This document shows, one piece after another, positions 51,241 to 58,911 of a stretch of DNA of 64,000 nucleotides (within the stretch, counting starts at the first letter, position 1; each line of letters opens with the position of its first letter). The position numbers and the translations under genes are program-made. This DNA is from Phanerodontia chrysosporium (taxonomy: Eukaryota > Basidiomycota > Agaricomycetes > Polyporales > Phanerochaetaceae). The notes under the pieces were generated by a model, which saw only the letters and a list, made by a program, of their open reading frames with translations, was not told where the DNA came from and did no database searches. The stretch lies in NCBI GenBank assembly GCA_001910725.1, contig MJGA01000014.1:1-64000 (forward strand). Direction: 5' to 3'.

Positions 51241-52821
51241 CTACATCGGTCCCTGCAGAAAATCCTCATCGTCTGAGAATACCACGCGGTTAATCTTCTG
51301 CGCCTTCTCCTTCGAAGACGACTTCTTCTTGTGCTTGGTCTTGGGGGTATCTTCTTCTTCTGAGCTATCTGAGCTCGATTCCTCGTCAGAGGCTACCTCC
51401 TGGAATCTCTCCGAGTCACTGGCGTACACCTCGCGCACGCTGTTCTTCGTGTGGCGAGAGCCCTTATCCTTCTCCTTTCCCTTTGAAGGCGAAGCCTTTG
51501 ACGAACTGGCCACCGGTGCATTGGTGGTTTTACTCGACGACGTCGAAGAACCTGAGTTGTTCTTCTTCGATGGACACTCCTTGGCGATGTGGCCTTTGCC
51601 TCCACACTGAGCGCAGCAGCCTTTCTTCTTCGCCTCCTCGAACGACATGGCAACCTTCTGAACTTTGGCTGTCTTGCCTTTACCCTGGGCTGAGCCCTTC
51701 TTCAAGGCGTCGACATCCATAGCGTCAGGGTCTTTCGACGACTGAGGCTGTCCAGAGAGTACGGTGCCCGTCAAGAGACGTTGATCCTGCAGAATCTCCT
51801 GAACATCCTTCAACCAACCATCCCAGGTCGTAGCCCACTGAGCACGACCACGGGCTGCCAGTACATCGGCGGCGGCACGAGGGGTATGGGCATAGGCTTT
51901 GACCAACAGTTCCTCGTTGGAGAAGCCAGTTTGGCGAGCCAGCGAACGGAAACGAGCAGCAAACTCATTGAAAGTCTTCTCGTTCGTTCCTTTCTTGCTG
52001 ACAAGCTGCTCAAACTCTGCCCTTGCCCTGTCCTTCTTGTCGGTCTGTTGGAATCCTTTCTGGAGTTCGTTCACAAAGTTGGTCCAAGTACCAAGGGGCT
52101 TTGAGTCTGCCACCTTGTCGAAGTACTCTTGCATGACCTTCTTTGCTGAACCTCGCAGGTAAGTCATCGCCGTCTCTATCTTCTTTTCGTCGTCCATTAC
52201 GCCACGGTGGCGCAACCAGAGTGCCATCGACTCGAGCCAGTCATCCAGCTTACTAGCCTTATCACCATTAAAGGTGTCAGGCTCCTTCATGGTAGGGAAC
52301 AAAGACTGAGACAACCCAATGTTGCCTCCACTAGTGCCTTGCTGAACCAACACTTTCAAGCTCTCGTTCTCCTGCTTCAGCACCTGCATAGCGTTCTGCA
52401 AAACGCGATTTTGGTTCTGAGCCTCTGCTATCTGCGCAGACAAGTGCTGTCTAGTCTGCTCAAGGGTGTCTATCTGCTCCTGAAGTGTCTTGGCCTCGGT
52501 TTTGCGTTTGCGAAGGGCTTCCTTCAAGCGAAGGACTTCTGAACCCATTTCCGACCTTACTTGAGCTATTTCAGCCTTTACCCAGTTACCCAGGCTGTCA
52601 ACGAGGGCCTTAAAGTCACCAGGAGTCAGTCCTTCCTGAGCGGCTTGTACCCATGACTGGCTGTACTCTTCGTAAGAGGTCGAAAGCGGCGCAGCGGCCA
52701 AAACTGGGGTAGGGCCTCCCTCAGCCATAGAGCCGAGTTCTAACGCTCCCCAAGGGTCCATACCACTTGAACTCGCAGCAGAACGCAAACCAAAGTCAAC
52801 AGGATTTGAATTGAGCGACAT
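51241..52821 (-). CDS. Gag of the inner chromovirus
   Basis: 526 aa from an ATG at 52821. It has a coiled-coil-like segment (about residues 75-165: ALRKRKTEAKTLQEQIDTLE and following heptads), a capsid-like domain (EPDTFNGDKASKLDDWLESM, MTYLRGSAKKVMQEYF, RFRSLARQTGF), a canonical CCHC zinc knuckle (CAQCGGKGHIAKEC, near 406-419) and a Ser/Lys-rich tail. The pol frame overlaps its 3' end in the -1 frame. The outer element's gag is of matching size. Role: particle assembly and RNA packaging, inferred from the family. Confidence 0.92.
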   Translation of the reverse strand: MSLNSNPVDFGLRSAASSSGMDPWGALELGSMAEGGPTPVLAAAPLSTSYEEYSQSWVQAAQEGLTPGDFKALVDSLGNWVKAEIAQVRSEMGSEVLRLKEALRKRKTEAKTLQEQIDTLEQTRQHLSAQIAEAQNQNRVLQNAMQVLKQENESLKVLVQQGTSGGNIGLSQSLFPTMKEPDTFNGDKASKLDDWLESMALWLRHRGVMDDEKKIETAMTYLRGSAKKVMQEYFDKVADSKPLGTWTNFVNELQKGFQQTDKKDRARAEFEQLVSKKGTNEKTFNEFAARFRSLARQTGFSNEELLVKAYAHTPRAAADVLAARGRAQWATTWDGWLKDVQEILQDQRLLTGTVLSGQPQSSKDPDAMDVDALKKGSAQGKGKTAKVQKVAMSFEEAKKKGCCAQCGGKGHIAKECPSKKNNSGSSTSSSKTTNAPVASSSKASPSKGKEKDKGSRHTKNSVREVYASDSERFQEVASDEESSSDSSEEEDTPKTKHKKKSSSKEKAQKINRVVFSDDEDFLQGPM

Positions 52822-52850
52822 CTTGATTCAAAAATGCGCAGATACAAAAA

Positions 52851-53702
52851 CTAATCGAGGTTCTTCTCCAAAAACAACCAATCTTCACCCAACTCCTGAA
52901 TCAGCTCCCTGCAATGCTCAGCGAAGCGTGGCTTAAGCTCAGCGAAGCTATGTGCGCCTGCCTTCTTCAAATCCCTCGAAATCTTCTTCCACTCCCTCGT
53001 GGTGTACTCCTTCGTCTCGACGATGGTCTGAAGGTGTTTGCGAATGTTGTCGAACCTCTCCTTGAACAAGCCCAAGGTGTAGAGCTCGTGTTCAGTCAAC
53101 CCAACTCGAAAACGCTGCTCGTCTAGCTTCTGAAAGAACGGACCCAAGTGGTTAAGGGCGCCGTTGAACTTTCGTCCGTAGTCGCGCAGCTGATGGACCT
53201 GAGTGTTGGTGTGAAAGCGAAGGTCTTTGGGAATGGGTTTGACTTCGATAGGGGGAGTAGGGGGAGGTTCAATACGTTCGATGAGGGGTAGAGGGGGAGG
53301 GGAGTTCGCGATGCGATCGAGTAGGCGGCGCTTGCGCTGTTCGTTGCGATAGTCTTCGAGCTGAAGCTGGTGCTTGAAGTCGTTCAAGTCTGCTTCACGA
53401 GCAAGCCTTTCACGACGACCAGGGACAGGGGTGTAGGGTGTAGTGCGAGGTTTGTACGCAGGGCGCGGCTTCCCAACGTCTTTGAAGCGGTGAAGGTTCG
53501 AGATCTTGATGCGCTCAAGCAAGGGTTTGCCAGAGCTCTCGTCCTTAGCAAGGACAAAACGGTTCCTAGCAGCTTTAGGCACTAGTAAACACGGGTCAGC
53601 CTGTGTACACAAGCCAGAAAACTTCTCCACACAGGCAAAGCGCAAGGCTTTCCTGCCAGCCACCCTCAACGAAGAGAAAGGGGTATTACTGCGGGTTTCC
53701 AC
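52851..53702 (-). CDS. extra upstream ORF of the inner chromovirus (unknown function, no ATG)
   Basis: 284-codon open frame between the 5' leader and gag, bounded upstream by an in-frame TAG and starting with GTG. It contains no methionine codon anywhere, so it must be reached by splicing, frameshifting or a non-ATG start. The sequence is basic and helical, with a Pro-rich hinge (PPTPP). Its last ~50 residues (EWKKISRDLKKAGAHSFAEL, then ...RELIQELGEDW) match the end of the outer element's extra ORF (WITRDLKKIKYVSFENFSTR, then ...RELVALNIS), and a second match lies at RLLDRIANSPPP against RLEDRISNPAP. I know no function for it. Confidence 0.75.
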   Translation of the reverse strand: METRSNTPFSSLRVAGRKALRFACVEKFSGLCTQADPCLLVPKAARNRFVLAKDESSGKPLLERIKISNLHRFKDVGKPRPAYKPRTTPYTPVPGRRERLAREADLNDFKHQLQLEDYRNEQRKRRLLDRIANSPPPLPLIERIEPPPTPPIEVKPIPKDLRFHTNTQVHQLRDYGRKFNGALNHLGPFFQKLDEQRFRVGLTEHELYTLGLFKERFDNIRKHLQTIVETKEYTTREWKKISRDLKKAGAHSFAELKPRFAEHCRELIQELGEDWLFLEKNLD

Positions 53703-53972
53703 GCCACGCAGCTAAAACTGGTTGGACAGGGTATTACACCCTTAGTCCAGCACTACAACAGGGGTTACTCGTCCGCAGGCAAAGCCCTCTGAGGTGGGTT
53801 ACACCACGTTCCCCTGTCTGTACCTAAAAAGGTACTATAGTGCCCACTTACGCCTGTGGATCGGCAGAAAACTGAACAAAGCGCAAAAGCACTTGTTCAA
53901 ACAAGCCCCCAGAACCCAAAGCAATAACCTAGGCCACCAAAGGTGGAGTAGGTTGGCTAGCTTCAATCTTCT
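53703..53972 (-). promoter_or_regulatory. 5' leader of the inner element
   Basis: 270 nt between 5' LTR and extra ORF. Just after the LTR the element-strand sequence is AGAAGATTGAAGC; it does not look like the usual initiator-Met tRNA primer site. Positions 53844-53866 are identical to 23 nt in the outer leader and contain GTAAGTGG, a donor-like sequence, on the element strand. Confidence 0.5.
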
Positions 53973-54571
53973 ATCACAAAAATGCGCTGCCCTAGCGCCT
54001 ATACACCAAACCAACCAGCAATACTCACTGGCAAAGGTTTACTTGGACTACAAAGGGTGTAGCCAGGCTTGAAGACGAGGTATAGAGGCTAGAGAGGTGA
54101 GATGCGATGAGATTGAAGCTGGGGAGGCACCCCCAGCCCTCAGGGTTTATATACATGTGTACCAGGTCCCCAGGGACCGGTGTTCAGGGTCCTAGCTATC
54201 TAATACCTACTACGCTATTGGCTAGTGCCCTACAGGCATTCCTACATTCTCCTACACGTTCCTAAATGTTCCTACGATGTCCCAGAAACCTCCAGAACGT
54301 TCCAGCACTGTCCGGACCTGTTCAGAGACCTCCAGGACTTTCTAGTCCATTCCGGAGTGTCTCGGCGCTTCCAGACCCTTGCCTGCTTCTAGACCTTCGA
54401 CCATGTGACCCTGGGATACCGCACGTGTGCGCATCACGTGACCGCCGTATCACGTGACCAGCCCCGAGCCTAGGGCTGTCACTCCAGCGCTTCTGCATGT
54501 CACAGTTCGGAGTAATCGCTTCTGTCACCTGCTGCCCCTAACCCTAAGGGTTAAGACGAAAAACTGTGACA
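53973..54571 (-). repeat. 5' LTR of the inner element
   Basis: 599 bp, indistinguishable by eye from the copy at 46474-47072; promoter LTR for the element transcript. CACGTG boxes at 54422, 54435 and 54451. Confidence 0.92.
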
Positions 54572-54576
54572 ATTCT
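54572..54576. repeat. target-site duplication, right, inner retrotransposon
   Basis: ATTCT immediately after the right inner LTR, matching 46469-46473. It marks the insertion point in the outer gag. Confidence 0.85.
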
Positions 54577-55039
54577 TCTCACTGGAGAAGAGCGGCGGTT
54601 GGGCGGACTTGGGGCGAGCAGGTGCACCACCTCCAGAACCGATACCGGCTGGGAGGGCGTTCAACTGTTTGATCGCATTGTCTGCGACCCCCTTGACACT
54701 TTCCAGCGCGGCTTCCTGGACATAGGTGATTTTCTGGGTTTCGACCAGCTCTTCGCGGACTTCGTCCACTTTCTCCAGAATCGTCGTCATGGCCCCGTTA
54801 AAAATATTGAGGAACCCATCGAATAAGTGCCTCACGTGGGCCTCGTTCTGACGGGAGGCTTCGACAACCCCCGCGTAGATCGATTCTTGAATGAAAATTC
54901 TTTGGTTCTGTGATATCTCCTCTGGTGCTGCGACCGAGGAGATTGCCTGAACCGTGGTCTCGTGAGAGAGCTGGATATTGTCCGAGGACAAGTTGATTTC
55001 GGTCCAGTTGATTTGAGCGATTTGATCAGCGTCAGCCAT
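54572..55039 (-). pseudogene. gag of the outer chromovirus, 5' part (split by the nested element)
   Basis: Starts at ATG 55039-55037 and is open to the insertion point at 54572; 156 codons. Largely helical and acidic (HLFDGFLNIFNGAMTTILEK, VDEVREELVETQ) with a Gly/Ala/Pro linker (GIGSGGGAPARPKSAQPP). It continues in frame at 46473 on the other side of the nested element. Confidence 0.85.
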
Positions 55040-55172
55040 TGTTTCTTAGTCAAAAGGTATGTTAGTACAAATTCTTTCCACTTTTACAGTTGGAAAGTAA
55101 GGAAAACTCTTATGTATCACACAGAAGTTCAGTGTCAGGTGGAGTTTTTATTACATCGGGTTACAGGTGGAT

Positions 55173-55958
55173 TTAGTATTCGAATGAGATATTGAGAGCG
55201 ACGAGCTCCCTTGCGATCTCTACATATCGAGTACTAAAATTTTCGAAGGATACATATTTTATTTTCTTTAAATCCCTCGTAATCCACCTGTAGTGCTTTC
55301 CCTTCAACTTCTTTCTCCCCTTGTTCTCGTCGAAGTGGTCGTATAAGTCTTCGAAGTCGACGAGCAACTTCGAGACCTCGTCGCCTAGCTCCTTGTCGAC
55401 CTTGTCGATGTCGACGAGGTGGTCGCTGAGCGGTACCAGACGAAGGTTTACCGCGTTGAACAAATTCATCATCTCTTTAGTTCGATCGATGATGTGCGAC
55501 TTCTGTATACGACCTGCTTCTTTCGGGACCTTGCCTTGCATGTCGCCGTCGTTCCCGTATGTCTCCTCGACCTCTTCTTGAGACAGGTGCTGAGGGGGGC
55601 CCAGGCGACTCAGGAGTGAGGGAGCCGGATTCGAAATCCGGTCCTCGAGACGCTTGCGCGCCTTCATCTCCATGATGAGCCTGGAGGCCTGTTCGAGCGC
55701 CCAGAGGCGTTCCTCGAACTCCTCGTTGATGCGATCCTGCTCGGCCTTCGGAACGGGGCGGGTGACGGTGCGACGGTTACGCTCGCGCTGGAGGAGATAC
55801 TTCTCGCGCTGTTTGGGGCGCTCGATCTCAGCCAGCTTCTCCTTGACCTCCTCGTAGACCTTTTCCTGGGTCTCCTTGCGAAGCGAGATGCGCTCAGCGA
55901 GGGAGGGGTAGGGGGCGGCGGCGTTGCGGGCAATGATGGTCTTGTTGTAGAACTTCAT
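55173..55958 (-). CDS. extra upstream ORF of the outer chromovirus (unknown function)
   Basis: 261 aa from ATG 55958-55956, lying between the leader and gag (ATG 55039). The N-terminal two thirds are highly charged and coiled-coil-like (ETQEKVYEEVKEKLAEIERP, REKYLLQRERNRR), followed by RLEDRISNPAPSLLSRLGPP, an acidic helix region (KVDKELGDEVSKLLVDFEDL) and a C-terminal block RWITRDLKKIKYVSFENF...ARELVALNIS. The two conserved blocks recur in the same order in the inner element's extra ORF, at the same genomic place. No known domain. It could be a Gag accessory protein, a nucleic-acid-binding factor or a particle component; this is inference only. Confidence 0.8.
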   Translation of the reverse strand: MKFYNKTIIARNAAAPYPSLAERISLRKETQEKVYEEVKEKLAEIERPKQREKYLLQRERNRRTVTRPVPKAEQDRINEEFEERLWALEQASRLIMEMKARKRLEDRISNPAPSLLSRLGPPQHLSQEEVEETYGNDGDMQGKVPKEAGRIQKSHIIDRTKEMMNLFNAVNLRLVPLSDHLVDIDKVDKELGDEVSKLLVDFEDLYDHFDENKGRKKLKGKHYRWITRDLKKIKYVSFENFSTRYVEIARELVALNISFEY

Positions 55959-56807
55959 TTCTGTGTGATAACATAATCAACCAGCGTCCTTTTACAGGTA
56001 CGGCTTATGGAAGGAAAAGTGCTCAGAAAATGAGGGTTACCAGCCCTCTCTTGCTGCGGTTCGAATCTTGATGCGCGCGCATTCGTGGGTAGAGTCGTTT
56101 ACGGCATGCCATTCTCTCTCTGCACATGCGCGATGGGGAGTTTCAGATCTCAGTCGGGTTTCCACACCCGCTGCAAATGGTTTGTCGTGCCTTACAGCTA
56201 CGATCTCCACGGACTTCCTAGATGCTAGCGTCTTACCGCTTGTCATCCAGTACCGGGGATGCGGTCACCTTGCGGTGTACTCAACACCCCACGCATCGCA
56301 TGGCCACTTACGCCTGTGGATCGGCAAGAAGATTCCCATGCTGTATTGCACAGCCCGCCCACGTGGTCGCACTCCTGGCGCCACGCGTCCAACGGTGGGT
56401 CTCAACATGTCAAGCCCCTTGTCAGGTGGCTCAACGTATCCCCCAGATCCCAAGTCGTTTAGGTCTCCGGACAGGTCGAGCACAGCACCGCCTATTACAG
56501 GTCGATGTGCGCTTCGAACCTGCCAACACAAACATCACTCGCGATAATTCGACGAGTAATGCCCATGCGACCCCATGGCTGACGACGTACAGCCCCCTTT
56601 TACAGGTGGACCTCAGTCGCCAACCTCACGAATGATAACTACCCCTATTACAGGTGGTAGTCGCGCATCGAAGAGACGAACCTGCTAACGCAAGATTATA
56701 AGTAGTAAAAGGTGCCGACGTCGCCGGCAACGACGTCGAGCACGCTGCGCACGACGATCAAGCCCTTAAGGCCGACGTCGACGCGAAGGGGTATAGCATC
56801 ATCTAAA
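55959..56807 (-). promoter_or_regulatory. 5' leader of the outer element, with repeated motif
   Basis: About 850 nt between the 5' LTR and the first ORF. It contains several copies of a word ACCTGTAA followed by AAGG or TAGG on the element strand (near 55990, 56496, 56598, 56648); one more copy lies at 55160 at the end of the extra ORF. Positions 56304-56326 match 23 nt of the inner leader exactly. The sequence next to the LTR (TTTAGATGATGC on the element strand) would be the primer-binding site; I cannot match it to a tRNA. Confidence 0.5.
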
Positions 56808-57340
56808 TGTCAAAGTAAACCCTGCTACTTACCTTAGTAGCTTAAGTGGGGTTGGACTTGACTGCGAGTGTGCGAGTGAAGTGGGTGAAAGACGAGGTAG
56901 ATGATGCTGGGGACTTAAGCCCAGCAGAGCCCGGTATATATACATGAAGGGGAGGACCCCTGGTACTACCCGAGACCCTTGATACTGCCCATCACATGCG
57001 CGATGGCGTGATGATGGTGCGATACTTGCCAAGACACTCCGGGCTCGGCGAAGTCTAAAGCCGAGTACCGGATGTGTCCGGAACCTTCTACGCTATTCTA
57101 GAATACACTACCCGGACCCTGGGTCCGGCTACCTACTATACCCTTGTACCGGAGCGTCTACATCATAGATAAGATAAAGATAAGATCCTCACATGACTCG
57201 GAGTCCTTTCTCAGCACGTGACCAACACGTGACCGCGTTCTGACGCGTGCCTGTCCTAACCCTAGTCCATAACCCTAATCCCCTAGCGCCTACTGGGCGC
57301 TTACGAGAATAAAACCGTAGGGAATTAGAAAACTGTGACA
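56808..57340 (-). repeat. 5' LTR of the outer element
   Basis: 533 bp, matching 40647-41179 except for one base that I can see. CACGTG at 57215 and 57226. Confidence 0.92.
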
Positions 57341-57345
57341 GTGCG
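57341..57345. repeat. target-site duplication, right, outer retrotransposon
   Basis: GTGCG directly after the right LTR, matching 40642-40646. Confidence 0.85.
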
Positions 57346-57442
57346 ATGGCCCCTGTGCCATGCGTGACAGAGCAACGCTCTTACGGGCGACAAAGCCAAT
57401 CAGCTATCGGACGAGCCAAATGCGTAAAAACTACACCCACCG

Positions 57443-58454
57443 TTACAGCCTCAGGCTGCGCTTCATCCTTCGAGGTCTCGCAAACGCGGGCGCGTCCTCA
57501 CCACCGCCCTGAGCCACCGCTGCGCCGCTCCAAGGCGCGCCTGAAGGCGCGTCCAGCGCGGGTTCTTCGTCCGCGACGGCTCCCGCTCCCTCGCACTCCC
57601 CATTGCGAGTATCGCAGCTGCTTGCACACGGGCTTGAGTCTCGGTCCGGCGGGCGGGCGGCGGGCGACTCACGGATGGCGTTGCGCAGGACGGGGTCGTC
57701 GTCCGCATGCTCCTCTTGCTCCTCGATGCTCTCTGCGCGGGGGAACGGAATCTGGTTGCGCTGCCAGGACGAGTGGCGCATGTACGGCGACTCCCCGGCC
57801 ACAATCTCTTCTTCGTCCGACTCGGAGTCGCTGCTGCTCTCGCTCGCGTCCCCCTCCTCGCCGCCACGCTGGTGCAACACGGCACTAGACCGTGCACCAC
57901 GCGACGTCAGTGAACGGCGCCCTGAAACCACGACACGTGCCGAGTGAGGCGCGCTCAGCGGCGTGTTCGGTGGCGTCGACGCGGGGAAGAGCCCGTAGCC
58001 GATCTCCTGCGCGCGTGCGAACTGCGCGCGGTCGCGCGACGCGAGGATCTTGAAGTACTCCGCGTACGCCTCTGCGGGCACGGAGGACGAGGACGCCGTG
58101 CTGCGCGAGCTTGACGGCGTGATCTGCAGCGCCTTCAGTGCGGCCCTGCGCTGCGCTCCGCCGGGCTGCGCGGGCGTGCGTGGCGTTACGGGGAATGGAG
58201 ATGATGCGGAGGAGTCTAGCGGGGATGCAACGCTGTGAGCGTATGTGGAGGCGCACAGGGGCGACGTACTTACCGTCGTCGTCGTCGTCATCCGTTAGTT
58301 CGAGGTGGCGCGAGCGCGGCGTCTCGGGCGGAGTGAGCGGGCTGGACGGCTCGTACCGTCGCGGCCGTTCTGTCCGGTCGCTGGCGTCGGACATGGGCGA
58401 CAGCTCGCGATACCTGTCGCCCGGCGAGGAATGGTATTCTAGATCTTGTGACAT
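57443..58454 (-). CDS. hypothetical acidic Ser-rich protein
   Basis: Two exons, 58274-58454 and 57443-58215, over a 58-nt intron (GTAAGT...GCTAG); sum 954 nt, 317 aa. The alternative acceptor at CACAG would create a stop, so the later one was chosen. The product is mostly disordered: SP/TP-rich start, an Asp run, then one helical patch (AEAYAEYFKILASRDRAQFARAQEIGYGLFP) that may be the conserved core, an acidic Ser/Asp/Glu stretch and a basic end (RPRRMKRSLRL). I do not recognise it. The outer retrotransposon inserted only about 100 nt beyond its stop, so its 3' UTR or terminator may have been altered. Confidence 0.68.
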
Positions 58455-58911
58455 GACACGAAGCGTCTGCCTGGTCTTGCGAAATCTGCGTTGTGGGAAA
58501 AGTCCGGTAAGGTGGGCAAGTTCGCTTCAAGTGCAGCTTGGTGGTAGGATCCTGGGCCACCCGTTTGAGGTCTCGGGTTATGCAGATGGTGGTTCAAGAT
58601 CAACAATATCGTGCGCCACAATAGGTCCCGCACAAGACAGACCAATTCGGGAAAGGTTTTGCGGGGTTGATAACAGCGCCTGTCTCGATCTCACGGCGTG
58701 AGAGCGGGCACGGTGCCTTTGTCTGTGTTGACAGCCGGCGGACCCTGTCGATACCGAAACGTTGACTTGATACCTCGCAAGACAGGAAAGCCGACGACGC
58801 AAGCTAGCGGGAGAGAACGCGTATTCATGGATTTCACAGCGAAAGAAAGAAGCGGTACTTTACAACATAACCTCGAGAACAATACAACGTAGTGCAAGTA
58901 AACCCGTGTAA
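58455..58911. other. intergenic between catalase stop and upstream region of the acidic protein
   Basis: About 455 nt; promoter of the acidic protein and 3' flank of the catalase. Nothing specific seen. Confidence 0.45.

Larger units (their letters stand above)
46474..54571 (-). mobile_element. Ty3/Gypsy chromovirus (inner element), nested in the outer gag
   Basis: A complete 8,098-bp minus-strand element: LTRs of 599 bp at 46474-47072 and 53973-54571, which look identical by eye, flanked by ATTCT duplications. Order from its 5' end: leader (53972-53703), extra ORF (53702-52851), gag (52821-51241), pol (51169-47108), purine tract ending GGGGGTAA, 3' LTR. It belongs to the same family as the host element (same gene order, chromodomain plus dUTPase, shared LTR tip TGTCACAGTTTT) but is clearly diverged in sequence. 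Identical LTRs and open frames indicate very recent, possibly ongoing, activity. Confidence 0.94.
40647..57340 (-). mobile_element. Ty3/Gypsy chromovirus (outer element), interrupted by a nested second element
   Basis: A full-length LTR retrotransposon on the minus strand: 533-bp LTRs at 40647-41179 and 56808-57340, five-base target duplication GTGCG, and a purine tract ending GGGGGTAC next to the 3' LTR. Gene order from its 5' end is leader (56807-55959), extra ORF (55958-55173), gag, pol with protease, RT, RNase H, integrase, chromodomain and dUTPase. The gag is split by an 8.1-kb related element at 46474-54571. Without the insert the element would be about 8.6 kb. The two LTRs differ at one position that I can see (T at 41094, C at 57255), so insertion was recent. 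Confidence 0.93.

Noticed and set aside
40647..57340. Reading the block as one giant single retrotransposon
   Set aside because: Two different LTR types, two pol genes and two distinct target duplications show two nested elements.
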